This document shows, one piece after another, positions 15,850 to 26,671 of a stretch of 64,000 bases of DNA. Source of the DNA: Rhodopseudomonas sp. BAL398. Its GTDB lineage: Bacteria; Pseudomonadota; Alphaproteobacteria; Rhizobiales; Xanthobacteraceae. The notes beneath the pieces were generated by a model. The model ran no database searches, had not been told where the DNA came from, and saw only the letters and a program-made list of their open reading frames with translations. Position numbers and translations under genes: made by a program. The stretch's first letter is position 1; every line of letters begins with the position of its first letter. The DNA is taken from contig NZ_CP133111.1 in NCBI RefSeq assembly GCF_033001325.1, forward strand, positions 4,604,501 to 4,668,500. Reading direction: 5' to 3'.

Positions 15850-18114
15850 ATGAACCGGAACGGACTTTTCATCGCGCTCGGGATTGCCGCGGTGGTCGGG
15901 CTTTTGTTCGGGATATTTCCCGGTCTCGACCTGCGCTTGGCCTCATTGTTTTACGATCCGGTCGCCAAGGACTTTCCGGCCTCGGCCATCCCGCTGCTGA
16001 AATTCGCCCGTGACGCCGCGATGTGGATTGCCTGGGCATTCGCCGCGCCGTCGATCATTGCGCTCATTGCCAAGCTGATCTGGCCACGCCGTCCGCTTCT
16101 GGTTGGCGGTCGCAAGATGATCTTCATCGTGTTCACCATCACGATGACGGCGGGCATTCTCACCAACGCGATTTTCAAGAGCCATTGGGGGCGGCCGCGC
16201 CCGGTGGCGACGGCGGAATTCGGCGGCCCCTGGGCGTTCAAGCCGTATTGGGACCCCAGCGGCGCCTGCCCACGCAATTGTTCGTTCTTCTCCGGCGAGG
16301 CCGGCACCGCGTTCTGGACCTACGCCCCCGCCGCATTGGCGCCGCCGGCGTGGCGGGCGATCGCCTATGGGGCGGCAACATTGTTCGGGCTCGGCACCGG
16401 CGTGCTGCGCATGAGTTTCGGTGGCCATTATGCCAGCGACGTGCTGATCGCCGGCATCGTCGCTTTCCTGGTGGTGTGGTTCAGCTACGCCGCGTTGTTT
16501 CGCTGGCGGACATTGGGGTGGACCGACGAGGGGATCGACCGCTGGATGCGCCGGCGCGGAATCGCAGCCCGGCTGTGGTGGAAACGCTTGCACGACCGGG
16601 TGTCGGGCGATCTGGCGCGGCCCGATCACGGTGGCGTGCCGCGGTCGTTCTGGTGGCTGCTGGCGGCACTGGCGGGACTGACGGCGTTTCGCATTGTCGC
16701 GCTGAAATTTTCGGTGGTCGATCTGTTCTTCGACGAGTCGCAATATTGGGCCTGGGCGCAGGCGCCGGCGTTCGGCTATTTCTCCAAGCCGCCGCTGCTG
16801 GCCTGGCTGATCGCCGCCACCACAGACGTATGCGGCAATGGCGAAGCCTGTATCCGCTCGGCATCGCCGGTCTTCTATCTGGCAACCTCGCTGGTGACCT
16901 ATGTCATCGCGCTGCGGCTCTATGGCGCGCGCACGGCGTTCTGGGCCGGGATCTGCATCGCCTTGGCTCCCGGGCTGGTGTTTTCGGCGCGGATCATTTC
17001 GACCGATGTGCCGCTGCTATTGTGCTGGGCGGTGGCGCTGCTGGCCTATGTCCGGCTGCTCGACCGGCCGGACTGGCGCTGGTCGGCGGTGCTGGGCCTG
17101 GCGCTGGGATTCGGGCTGCTGGCGAAATATGCGATGGCCTATTTCCTGCTCGGCACCCTCGCCGCGGCCTTCGTCGATCCGCGGGCACGCGCGCTGTTAC
17201 GGCACCGGCTGTGGTGGATCGCCGTGGCTATCGGGCTGCTGCTGCTGTTGCCGAATCTGATCTGGGTCGCGACCCACGATTTCGTGACGCTGCAGCATGT
17301 CGAGGCCAATATCGATGGTGCGGCGGGGATCGACTTCAGGCCGATCAAGGCGGTGAATTTCCTCGCCAGCCAGTTCGCGGTGTTCGGGCCGATCGTTTTC
17401 GCGGCATTTGTGCTGACGCTGCTGCGGCGCAGAGCGATCCCGCTGCAGCCGGCCGATCGCATCATGATCGTGTTCGCGTTGCCGCCTTTGGTTCTGGTGG
17501 CGGGCAACGCGATTATCAACCACGCCAACGCCAATTGGGCGGCGCCGTCGGCGATCTCGGTCACCATCGTGGCGATCGCGATCCTGGTGCGGCGGCATGA
17601 ATCGCGCTGGCTGCGGGCCACCGTGGCGATCGGGCTGGCGCTGCAGATCCTGCTGCCAATCACCGACGGCCTGGCCAACAAGATCAGCCTGCCGTTCATC
17701 GCCAAGCCCGACATCTATGCCCGCACCATGGGGTGGCGCGGACTGGCCGCCGGTGTCGTCGCTGCCGCCAAGGCCAATGGCGTTGCCGCGATCGTGGCCG
17801 ACAAGCGCGACGTGCTGGCGTCGCTGATCTATTACAGCCGCGATTCGGGGATTCCGGTTCTGTCATGGTCCCGCAGCGACGTTCCGGCCGATCAGTTCGA
17901 CCTCGACCGGCCGCTGATCCCGGCGACACCGGGGCCATTGCTCTATGTCAGCAGCTGTCCGCCGTTGGAAAGCCTGGCACAGCATTATCGCGTCGTCGAA
18001 CGGCTGCCGGAGATCCGATCGGCGACCGGACGGCATTCGGAGCGGGGGGTGGCGGTCTTCAAGCTGTCCGAAAGCCTCGGCAACGCCGCGCCGCTGCCGC
18101 CTTGCAGCGGCTAG
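15850..18114 (+). CDS. PAP2 phosphatase - GT39 glycosyltransferase fusion (membrane)
   Basis: This 754-residue polytopic membrane protein has two enzyme halves. Residues 1-225 are a PAP2-type lipid phosphatase with KSHWGRPRP (motif 1), SFFSGEA (motif 2, Glu where most PAP2 enzymes have the PSGH His) and LRMSFGGHYASD (motif 3). Residues 275-640 are a GT-C glycosyltransferase of the PMT/ArnT/RgtB type with FFDESQYWAW and the FSKPPLLAW loop, using a polyprenyl-phosphate sugar donor. About 120 soluble residues follow. In Rhizobiales such enzymes remove lipid A phosphates or add sugars such as galacturonate or mannose; a combined envelope-lipid modification role is inferred. I could not tell whether the Glu form of motif 2 is active. 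Confidence 0.8.
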   Translation: MNRNGLFIALGIAAVVGLLFGIFPGLDLRLASLFYDPVAKDFPASAIPLLKFARDAAMWIAWAFAAPSIIALIAKLIWPRRPLLVGGRKMIFIVFTITMTAGILTNAIFKSHWGRPRPVATAEFGGPWAFKPYWDPSGACPRNCSFFSGEAGTAFWTYAPAALAPPAWRAIAYGAATLFGLGTGVLRMSFGGHYASDVLIAGIVAFLVVWFSYAALFRWRTLGWTDEGIDRWMRRRGIAARLWWKRLHDRVSGDLARPDHGGVPRSFWWLLAALAGLTAFRIVALKFSVVDLFFDESQYWAWAQAPAFGYFSKPPLLAWLIAATTDVCGNGEACIRSASPVFYLATSLVTYVIALRLYGARTAFWAGICIALAPGLVFSARIISTDVPLLLCWAVALLAYVRLLDRPDWRWSAVLGLALGFGLLAKYAMAYFLLGTLAAAFVDPRARALLRHRLWWIAVAIGLLLLLPNLIWVATHDFVTLQHVEANIDGAAGIDFRPIKAVNFLASQFAVFGPIVFAAFVLTLLRRRAIPLQPADRIMIVFALPPLVLVAGNAIINHANANWAAPSAISVTIVAIAILVRRHESRWLRATVAIGLALQILLPITDGLANKISLPFIAKPDIYARTMGWRGLAAGVVAAAKANGVAAIVADKRDVLASLIYYSRDSGIPVLSWSRSDVPADQFDLDRPLIPATPGPLLYVSSCPPLESLAQHYRVVERLPEIRSATGRHSERGVAVFKLSESLGNAAPLPPCSG

Positions 18115-19796
<1,682 letters not shown>

Positions 19797-19843
19797 GGCG
19801 AATTCCCGCAGTCACGGGAGGCGAAAGGTATATTCGAGAAAAT

Positions 19844-19891
19844 ATATCTTGAAAAATAGATATTGACCTGTTTCGCTCCGTTAGGTATCTT
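19844..19891 (+). promoter_or_regulatory. Promoter with overlapping inverted repeat for the ATPase operon
   Basis: TTGACC (19863-19868), a 17-bp spacer and TATCTT (19886-19891) form a good sigma-70 promoter ending 32 bp before the GTG start. A palindrome ATATCT-N8-AGATAT (19844-19863) touches the -35 box. The segment 19828-19900 is conspicuously AT-rich compared with its surroundings. A regulator site is inferred; no regulator gene is adjacent. Confidence 0.5.
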
Positions 19892-19923
19892 TTTTTCAGG
19901 ATATCTAGCGCGGAGGATGGGTC

Positions 19924-21111
19924 GTGGCGCCGGAAAAGCTCAAGCGTCATTATGGCAGTCCGGTTTCCGGCGCATCCTACTGGCCGCGCCCGGAACTCAC
20001 CGACCCGATCGTCGGCTCGTTGCGTGCGGGCGAGAGCGTCAAGCTGTTCGGGTTGCGGCGGACGGGCAAATCCAGCGTCATGCTCGCGGTCGAGGAGGCG
20101 CTCAAAGCGCACGGGCTGAAGCCGGTCTATATCGATGTTCAAGGGCACGATCGGATCGACAAATTGCTCACAGCGCTGTTAAGCGCGCTGCCTCAATCTG
20201 ACGCTGTCCAGAAAATCTCGCGCGCGCTGTCGCCGGCTCGATTCAGTCAGGTCGTCGAGCTGGTCAATGTGATTCGCGGCAAGAGCGCCGAGGGACCGGC
20301 TTCACCCACAGCCGTGCTGCAGCAGGTCGAACTCGTCAGGGGAGATCTCACCAAAGTTCTGGCGCAGCAGAACGGGTCGGTCGTTCTGATGATCGACGAA
20401 CTGCCGTTCCTGATCGACAACATGCTGAAACGCGGCGTCAAGGATGCCGACGTCAATGCCTTCCTGGCGACCTTGCGGTCCTGGCGGCAAGACGGTCGGG
20501 TGCCGATGCTGCTGTCCGGCTCGATGGGATTGTCCTGGCTGATCCGCGAACGCGGAATCGCCCGCGAGCACTTCAATGATCTGGTCAAAAGCAACACGCC
20601 CCCGCCGTTGCGGGACGACGACGCACGCGCCATGTTGAAGGCCCTGGCGACGGAGGAAAACTGCGATTGGCTGACGCCCGCGATCGTCGATGTGGTGTTT
20701 GAGGAACTCGCCGTCGCCTATCCGAGCTTCATTCAGTTCGCATTCGGCCGCCTCAAGGACCACAAGGCAGTGTCCGTCGACGACGTCCGGAGGATCTTCG
20801 CCGACCACATCCGGCCGAGCCTCGACGAGGACTTCTATGCGCAGTTCGACACCCGAATGAACCGTTTCGAGACCGCCGACAAGGCGATGGCGCGCGATGT
20901 GCTGCGCTGCATAGCCAAGGCCGGCGATGCACCCGCAAGTCTCGCCGATATCGCTCAGGTGCTCGGCAGCCATGCGGCGACCGACCGCGACGATATCATC
21001 CCCATGCTGGCCGAAGACGGCTTCGTCAGCGTCGACACCCGCGATCAGAGCGTGCGCTTCGGCTCACCGCTGGTCCGCACCTGGTGGCAATCCAAACCCT
21101 ATCGGCGGTGA
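19924..21111 (+). CDS. P-loop ATPase with C-terminal winged helix (first gene of two-ATPase operon)
   Basis: This protein of 395 residues starts at a GTG. The Walker A motif is in VKLFGLRRTGKSSVML (about residues 38-53), Walker B is VVLMIDELPF (about 155), and a sensor-like strand is MLLSGSMGLSWL (about 193). The C-terminal 80 residues look like a winged helix (RCIAKAGDAPASLADIAQVLG...). The layout fits the archaeal-type ATPase/STAND branch of P-loop NTPases; these are switch proteins rather than motors. It carries no effector domain that I can recognise. The second gene begins 4 bp after its stop, so the two are coupled and probably form a complex. Function unknown; defence or signalling is inferred from domain type and the accessory setting. 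Confidence 0.75.
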   Translation: MAPEKLKRHYGSPVSGASYWPRPELTDPIVGSLRAGESVKLFGLRRTGKSSVMLAVEEALKAHGLKPVYIDVQGHDRIDKLLTALLSALPQSDAVQKISRALSPARFSQVVELVNVIRGKSAEGPASPTAVLQQVELVRGDLTKVLAQQNGSVVLMIDELPFLIDNMLKRGVKDADVNAFLATLRSWRQDGRVPMLLSGSMGLSWLIRERGIAREHFNDLVKSNTPPPLRDDDARAMLKALATEENCDWLTPAIVDVVFEELAVAYPSFIQFAFGRLKDHKAVSVDDVRRIFADHIRPSLDEDFYAQFDTRMNRFETADKAMARDVLRCIAKAGDAPASLADIAQVLGSHAATDRDDIIPMLAEDGFVSVDTRDQSVRFGSPLVRTWWQSKPYRR

Positions 21112-21115
21112 CGGC

Positions 21116-23815
21116 GTGGCATTCCTGAAGGCTTTCAATCCGCACGAACTTTCCGCGGGCACGGTCCGCGGCGTCGTCACCGGCCGCGAAGACCCGCTCG
21201 GCCGAATTGTCTCCATCGTCCGTGCCAATCTGGACGCACCGACGCCTCAGCATGTCATCGTCAGCGCGCCGCGCGGCTATGGCAAGAGCTTCTTTCTGCG
21301 CTACGTGGAGGTCGAGCTCGATCAGTTGGCCCGCGCTGAAGGCCTCCCGGTCGCGATGGCGTTGCTGCCGGAAGAACTCCCGCATGTGAAGGAGCCGGAG
21401 ACCCTGCTGGCCGAAATCCGCCGCACCTTTCTTGGCCTGCCCGCCGATACGATCGGTGTCAGTTGGGTGGAGGACGATGGACAGTCATGGGACCACGAAG
21501 TGGCCTGGCTCGATGCCGCCATTGCCGAGCGATTCGGCGGGAAGCCTGGATTGCTGGTGGCAGCGGTGGAGAATTTCGACCTTCTGCTGAAGAAGGCGTT
21601 CGCCAAGCCGGTGCAGGCGGCGCGGCTGCGCGAATGGCTGACCCGACGCGGCAATCGCCTGATGCTGATCGCCGCCAGCGCCCGCGGCGCATTCGACCGC
21701 GACTACGATCGCCCGTTGTTCAAAGCATTCGAAGAGATGTCGTTCGAGCCGTGGACGATCGACCAATCGCTGGCGTTCTTTCGGTCGCAGCGGGCGGCTG
21801 CCGGCAAGGCCCCGCTGACCGAGACCCAGGCCGCGCGAGCAAAGGCTGTTGCGACTTTCATCGGCGGCACGCCGCGGCTGGCGACGCTGATCGGCGAAGC
21901 CCTGTTGGAAGACGACCCGTTGGGCGCGGCGGATCTGCTGGAGAAACTGGTCGACGAACTGACGCCCTACTACAAGGAGCGCATCGAGGTGCTGCCCTCG
22001 CGCTCGCAAGCGCTGCTCGATGCGTTACTGCGCGGTGGCGAGAACTGTTCGGCGACCGAGCTGGCACGACGGGTCGGCGCGCCGAGCCAGCCGGCGATCG
22101 CCGCGGCGCTCGACGAATTGAAGAAAGACCTGCTGGTGACCGGCGCCAAAGCCCCCGATAGCGCCGAAGTTCTGCTGCGCGTCACCGACCGCGTCTTCGC
22201 GCACTATTACCGCAAGCGCATCCTCAGCCACGGGCTGGAGACCTGCCCGCTCGAAGCGCTGGTGGATCTGCTGGCGGTGATCTATTCGCCCGAGGAAAAA
22301 AAGCGCGAGGCTGCCAAGCTGGCTGCGCGGGGCTTGGCGCGCGAGGCGCAGGTGTTCGAGCGATTGTGGGCGGCGGATCAATCGCGAGTGGAGAGACGTG
22401 CTCGCGACGAAACGACGATCGACAAAGCCGACGAGTTTGCAGAACTGATCACGGCTTTTAGAAGCGCGGCCGACGCGGCGCGCTATTCGGAGGGATTGGC
22501 GATTTTGGACCAAGCCCTTGCCTTGGCGACAGCAACGCCTGACACGGCGAAACAAGCCAGGGCACTACAGCGTCGCGCCTGGACCCTCGGGGAACTCGGG
22601 CGCCACGACGAGGCGCTCGCCACCGCGCGTGAGGCGGCGGTCAAGGCCGAGAGCGCCGGTGATATTCGCGAGCAGGCTGCGGCACTCCGGCATGCGGCAT
22701 GGAACCTTGGGCAACTCGGGCGCCACGACGAGGCGCTTACTGCTGCGCGCGAAGCTGTGGTCAAGGCCGAGAGCGCCGGTGACAATCGCGAGCAGGCTGA
22801 GACACTCCGGCATGCGGCATGGAACCTTGGGCGCCTCGGGCGCCACGACGAAGCGATTGCGACCGCGCGCCAAGCTGCCGCGAAGGCCGATAGCGCCGGT
22901 GATATTGGCGAGCAGGCTAGGGCACTCCGGTTCGCGGCATGGAGCCTTGAGGGACTCGGTCGTCACGACGAGGCGCTCGCCACCGCGCGCGAGGCAGCGG
23001 CGAAGGCCGAGAGTGCCGGTGATAGTCGCGAGCAGGCAGGGGCACTCCTAGAAGCGGCATGGAATTTGATGCAACTCGGGCGCCGCGACGAGGCGATTGC
23101 CATCGCCCGCGAAGCAGCGGCACTCGCGGAGAAGGTCTCGGATCGCGAGCTCTCGCTTGCCGTCGCACGAACCCTTCTCCAGATGAGGCCGGGTGATGCT
23201 GACATTGATCTCGCCTACCGATCCTACGAGTACGTGATTGAGGGTGGCGACGCCGACGATCCAGGCTTGTACTTTGATGATATCGCGGATGTTGCTACCC
23301 GGACGTCGAGCTGGCCGAGGCTCATCGCCATGTTGGCAAGCCGTCCCGTTGTGGCTGAGACGATTAATCAATCATCGGTTTTCATTGGCCATTCGGGGGG
23401 CGTCGTCGCACGGGCGCTGCTAAACGGCGAACGAGAAGACGCCCTGACGATGGCGCGCCACGTCGTTTCCGCGCTGGCCCAGGCGATCGAGGCCGCATCC
23501 GATCCGCGCCCGGCCGGGCTTTGGTCAGCGATACTCGCAGCCTCGGCTGAAGCGATCACGACAGCGGTCGCGGAGGCCGCGTTTCTGAGTGAGATCGCCG
23601 ATATTCTCGCCGCGCATGCGTCGGTTCCGGTCCGTGCCACCTCGCTGCTGGCGGCTGCGGCGGCCTATCATGCGGGTGGTCGAGACTCCGCGGCGCTAGC
23701 GCGGCTCGATCCCGACCTCGCGACGACATTAATGGTGGTGTTTCCGCCGGACAGCGCAAAGCAGTCGGAGCCGCGTCGGCGAAAACCCCGGGCGAAACGA
23801 CCGAGCAGGAGGTAG
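21116..23815 (+). CDS. P-loop ATPase with winged helix and TPR array (STAND-like; second gene of operon)
   Basis: I place the start at GTG 21116, 4 bp after the previous stop, giving 899 residues. Walker A is VIVSAPRGYGKSFFL (about residue 45). The Walker B strand is LLVAAVENFDLLL (about 148), with Glu/Asn in place of the usual Asp-Glu. RLMLIAASARGAF is a sensor strand. A winged helix lies at about 300-370 (LARRVGAPSQPAIAAALDELKKDLLV). Residues 483-682 are five 40-residue tetratricopeptide units, then a helical domain to the basic C-terminus (RRRKPRAKRPSRR). This NTPase-wH-TPR order is that of STAND signal transducers, where the repeats sense a ligand. Partner and ligand are unknown. Confidence 0.75.
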   Translation: MAFLKAFNPHELSAGTVRGVVTGREDPLGRIVSIVRANLDAPTPQHVIVSAPRGYGKSFFLRYVEVELDQLARAEGLPVAMALLPEELPHVKEPETLLAEIRRTFLGLPADTIGVSWVEDDGQSWDHEVAWLDAAIAERFGGKPGLLVAAVENFDLLLKKAFAKPVQAARLREWLTRRGNRLMLIAASARGAFDRDYDRPLFKAFEEMSFEPWTIDQSLAFFRSQRAAAGKAPLTETQAARAKAVATFIGGTPRLATLIGEALLEDDPLGAADLLEKLVDELTPYYKERIEVLPSRSQALLDALLRGGENCSATELARRVGAPSQPAIAAALDELKKDLLVTGAKAPDSAEVLLRVTDRVFAHYYRKRILSHGLETCPLEALVDLLAVIYSPEEKKREAAKLAARGLAREAQVFERLWAADQSRVERRARDETTIDKADEFAELITAFRSAADAARYSEGLAILDQALALATATPDTAKQARALQRRAWTLGELGRHDEALATAREAAVKAESAGDIREQAAALRHAAWNLGQLGRHDEALTAAREAVVKAESAGDNREQAETLRHAAWNLGRLGRHDEAIATARQAAAKADSAGDIGEQARALRFAAWSLEGLGRHDEALATAREAAAKAESAGDSREQAGALLEAAWNLMQLGRRDEAIAIAREAAALAEKVSDRELSLAVARTLLQMRPGDADIDLAYRSYEYVIEGGDADDPGLYFDDIADVATRTSSWPRLIAMLASRPVVAETINQSSVFIGHSGGVVARALLNGEREDALTMARHVVSALAQAIEAASDPRPAGLWSAILAASAEAITTAVAEAAFLSEIADILAAHASVPVRATSLLAAAAAYHAGGRDSAALARLDPDLATTLMVVFPPDSAKQSEPRRRKPRAKRPSRR
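22562..23161 (+). repeat. Five in-frame 120-bp TPR-coding repeats
   Basis: Units begin at 22562, 22682, 22802, 22922 and 23042, each 40 codons. The segment LGRHDEA and the following ATAREAA..KAESAGD recur almost unchanged in units 1-4, with long runs of identical DNA. Unit 5 is more diverged. The similarity at DNA level points to recent duplication or gene conversion within the sensor part of the protein. Confidence 0.9.
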
Positions 23816-23891
23816 GCAAGAGGGCGGCACGGCTAGAAGACGGCGGTCATTGCCCGCCTCTATAATCCAGTTGTCATGTGCCGCGACCAGA

Positions 23892-24473
23892 CTAGCGGCA
23901 CCAGCCGTCGCGATGGCCGCCGTGATAGGCGCGGGCGAAGCCGCCGGCCAGCAGGGCGTCGGAGACATTCGGCGTCTGCTTGGTGGCGGCGTCGGCGACG
24001 ACGCGGCCCTGATATTTGTCGGGGCCGATATTGAAGATCGTCACCTCGCCCTGATCGAGCAGGCCGCGCAGCGCCGCGCTGGCCGCCTCCGCTCCCTGCA
24101 ATTCGCGCGCGCAATGCGCCTTCAATTCCGGCGCATCGATGCCGCGCAGCCGCACCCGCGTCGTCATGTCGAGACCGGGCCACAAATGCACCCGGGCCTC
24201 GAAGGTGTCGCCGTCGATGGTGCGCAGTACCTCGACCGGATGGCGGATGCCCGGATTTCCCGCGCGCCGCCAGATCGCGTCGCTGTCATCGGCGGATCGG
24301 GAGGGGTGCGCCGTGCCGGTCAGCGCGCCGCGCCAATCCGGCCAGTGCCGTGCCGGCAGCATGGTCCCGGCCGCCACGCCCACAACGAACACCCAGGGCA
24401 GCGCCGCCGCCCATCGCCCTCGCCAGGGACGATAGGGGGCGCGTGCCGCGTTTGTTCTGGAATATGGGTACAT
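23892..24473 (-). CDS. Membrane-anchored SNase-like nuclease
   Basis: From ATG 24473 the product has 193 residues, with an N-terminal membrane anchor (AAALPWVFVVGVAAGTML, about residues 22-40) and a staphylococcal-nuclease-like domain. The catalytic pattern is intact: IDGDTFEARV, RLRGIDAPELKAHC and KYQGRVVAD. It ends in YHGGHRDGWC. It would act in the periplasm on nucleic acids. An earlier TTG at 24521 gives a longer frame but would put basic residues before the membrane segment without need. It converges with the ATPase-TPR gene. Confidence 0.85.
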   Translation of the reverse strand: MYPYSRTNAARAPYRPWRGRWAAALPWVFVVGVAAGTMLPARHWPDWRGALTGTAHPSRSADDSDAIWRRAGNPGIRHPVEVLRTIDGDTFEARVHLWPGLDMTTRVRLRGIDAPELKAHCARELQGAEAASAALRGLLDQGEVTIFNIGPDKYQGRVVADAATKQTPNVSDALLAGGFARAYHGGHRDGWCR

Positions 24474-24558
24474 ATTCCTAATATAACCTGAGTCGCGACG
24501 CGGCGCAAGCCCTAATTGCAATCACAGGTTGTAGTGCGCGTGCCTGTTTCGCCGAAGC

Positions 24559-24771
24559 TCAAAAGTCCGACGCAATGCCCTTGGTCTCCCAATCGCCATA
24601 GCGGGTCGGCTCCGGCCCCTTTGGTCCCTGGAATTCCATGGCGCGCGACGCCTCATGCTTGGCGGCCTCGGCGCGGCGCGCCTCGGCCTCGGCGAGCGCG
24701 CGCTTGGCGGCTTCGGGCAGCGGCTTGCGCGAGGGTTCGGGGCGAGGAAGCGGCGACGGATCATTTGTCAT
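24559..24771 (-). CDS. DUF1674 protein, succinate dehydrogenase assembly factor 4-like
   Basis: From ATG 24771 (MTNDPSPLP) the protein has 70 residues. The N-terminal half is a charged Ala/Glu/Lys helix, and the C-terminal half carries the signature GPEPTRYGDWETKGIASDF, diagnostic of the DUF1674/SdhAF4 family. In mitochondria SdhAF4 binds flavinylated SdhA and promotes succinate dehydrogenase assembly; alphaproteobacterial members are assumed to do the same. The longer frame from 24840 adds an unrelated leader and is rejected. It diverges from rsmB across 200 bp. Confidence 0.9.
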   Translation of the reverse strand: MTNDPSPLPRPEPSRKPLPEAAKRALAEAEARRAEAAKHEASRAMEFQGPKGPEPTRYGDWETKGIASDF

Positions 24772-24971
24772 GGTCGAAATTCCAGTCACGAATTGACGTA
24801 TCATGAATTGGCTTGGCACCGATCGCAGCCGGTGATGCACGCTCGCTGCGAGTACGATGGAACGTGGTCAGCGATTCTTACATTTGGCATATTCGCATGT
24901 CACCAATAGGGATGCCGCGACGATTGGCGGCGCACCAATCAACATCCTTTCAGTTGTGATACTCTCACCTC

Positions 24972-26327
24972 ATGCCAGCTCAAAGATTCGCCTTGCCCCC
25001 CGAGGTGCCCGGCCTCGCCGCGCGCCGAATCGCCGCCGATATTCTTGACGGTGTTTTGCACAAGCGCCGGACCTTGGACGACCAGCTCGAAGGCTCGGGC
25101 GCGCATCCCGGGCTGAAGACTCTGTCGGATCGCGACCGCGCCTTGATGCGCCGGCTGGTCGCCACCATCCTGCGGCGGCTGGGAACGCTGGGCCATGTGC
25201 TGTCGCGGCTGCTCGATCGTGGCGTGCCGACCGACGCGCCGCGGGCGCAAAGTGCTTTGTTGATCGGCGCCGCGCAGATCCTGTGGATGGATGTGCCCGA
25301 TCATGCGGCGGTCGACCTGTCGGTGCGGCTGGTGCAATCGGACCGCCGCGCCGCCAAATATGCCGGCCTGGTCAATGCCGTGCTGCGCCGCTGCGCGCGC
25401 GAAGGCCAGCCACTGATCGACGAAGTGCAGGCGCAGACGCTCGACGTGCCGCCATGGCTGATGGCGCGCTGGACCACGCATTATGGCGAGACCACCGCGC
25501 GGGCGATCGCGCTGGCGCTCAGCGTCGAGCCCTCGCTGGATCTGACGGTGAAGTCGGAAGCCCACGCATGGGCGGCGCGGCTGCATGGCGAAGTGCTGCC
25601 GACCGGAACCGTGCGCACTCTGCTGCAAGGCCCGATCACCATGCTGCCGGGCTTCGAGGATGGTCAATGGTGGGTGCAGGACGCCGCCGCCGCCTTGCCG
25701 GCCCAATTGTTCGGCAACCTCAAAGGCAAGACCATCGTCGATCTCTGCGCCGCGCCGGGCGGCAAGACCGCGCAGCTCGCACAGGCCGGCGCCGACGTCA
25801 CCGCGATCGACCGCTCGCCGAATCGGGTGGCGCGGTTGCGCGAAAACCTGGCGCGGCTGTCGCTCGAGGTGCGCACCGCGGTCGCCGATGCCACCGAGTG
25901 GCAAAGCGAGCAGGGCGATGCCGGGTTTGACTGCGTGTTGATCGATGCGCCCTGCGCCTCCACCGGTACCATCAGGCGGCATCCGGATGTGGCGTGGCTC
26001 AAGCGTGAGGACGATATCGGGGCGTTGTCGGCGTTACAGCGGCGGCTGCTGCAAAAGGCGGCGTCGCTGCTGAAGCCGGGCGGAACCCTGGTCTATTGCA
26101 CCTGTTCGCTGGAACCCGAGGAGGGCGAGCAGGCCATCGCGGCGCTGTTGGCGGCGGACGCCAGCATGCGGCGCGTCCCGATCGACGCCGCCGAAGTCGC
26201 CGGCCTTACCGACATCATCACCCCGGACGGCGATCTGCGCACGCTGCCCTGCCACCTGCCGCATGCCGACCCGCGGCTCGGCGGCTTCGATGGATTTTTT
26301 GCCTCCAGACTCACCAAGTCCTTGTAA
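24972..26327 (+). CDS. rsmB: 16S rRNA (cytosine-5)-methyltransferase RsmB
   Basis: This 451-residue enzyme has an N-terminal NusB-like RNA-binding domain (about 15-150) and a C-terminal SAM-dependent methyltransferase domain. SAM motif I reads VDLCAAPGGKTAQLA. The two catalytic cysteines are in DAPCASTGTIRRHPD and VYCTCSLEPEEGE, the order of the Fmu/Sun family. It methylates C967 of 16S rRNA (E. coli numbering). The neighbour downstream is a heparinase-family gene, a pairing common in Rhizobiales. Confidence 0.93.
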   Translation: MPAQRFALPPEVPGLAARRIAADILDGVLHKRRTLDDQLEGSGAHPGLKTLSDRDRALMRRLVATILRRLGTLGHVLSRLLDRGVPTDAPRAQSALLIGAAQILWMDVPDHAAVDLSVRLVQSDRRAAKYAGLVNAVLRRCAREGQPLIDEVQAQTLDVPPWLMARWTTHYGETTARAIALALSVEPSLDLTVKSEAHAWAARLHGEVLPTGTVRTLLQGPITMLPGFEDGQWWVQDAAAALPAQLFGNLKGKTIVDLCAAPGGKTAQLAQAGADVTAIDRSPNRVARLRENLARLSLEVRTAVADATEWQSEQGDAGFDCVLIDAPCASTGTIRRHPDVAWLKREDDIGALSALQRRLLQKAASLLKPGGTLVYCTCSLEPEEGEQAIAALLAADASMRRVPIDAAEVAGLTDIITPDGDLRTLPCHLPHADPRLGGFDGFFASRLTKSL

Positions 26328-26671
26328 AACAAAGATAGATTCGATCGGCGAAGGCCCAGCGGCGGGGGCGCCGGCTCGGTTTGCGTCGTGGTTTGTGGCT
26401 GCCGAGCGGAACCGGCTACCGATATTACGCTGGATTGCGATCGACGGGGTGTGCCGGCCGGAATTCCGGACTAAAAGGAATCGCAACGAATTTTCGGTAA
26501 ATTGACGGTTGCTTTGATTCAGAGCGTCACCTCTTCGCAGAGGCTACGCCACACGAAAGTTTGGGTCGAAACGGCTGGGTCGAGAAGGTGTCGAATCCTT
26601 TTGAATTCGAAGTTCGCAACAGAGGATATCGCAGACGTGACGCGAACTTTGGATCCGGGGCATTAGCGCGC

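Noticed and set aside
22562-23161. CRISPR-like array
   Set aside because: The repeats are 120 bp, in frame, without spacers, and encode TPR units.
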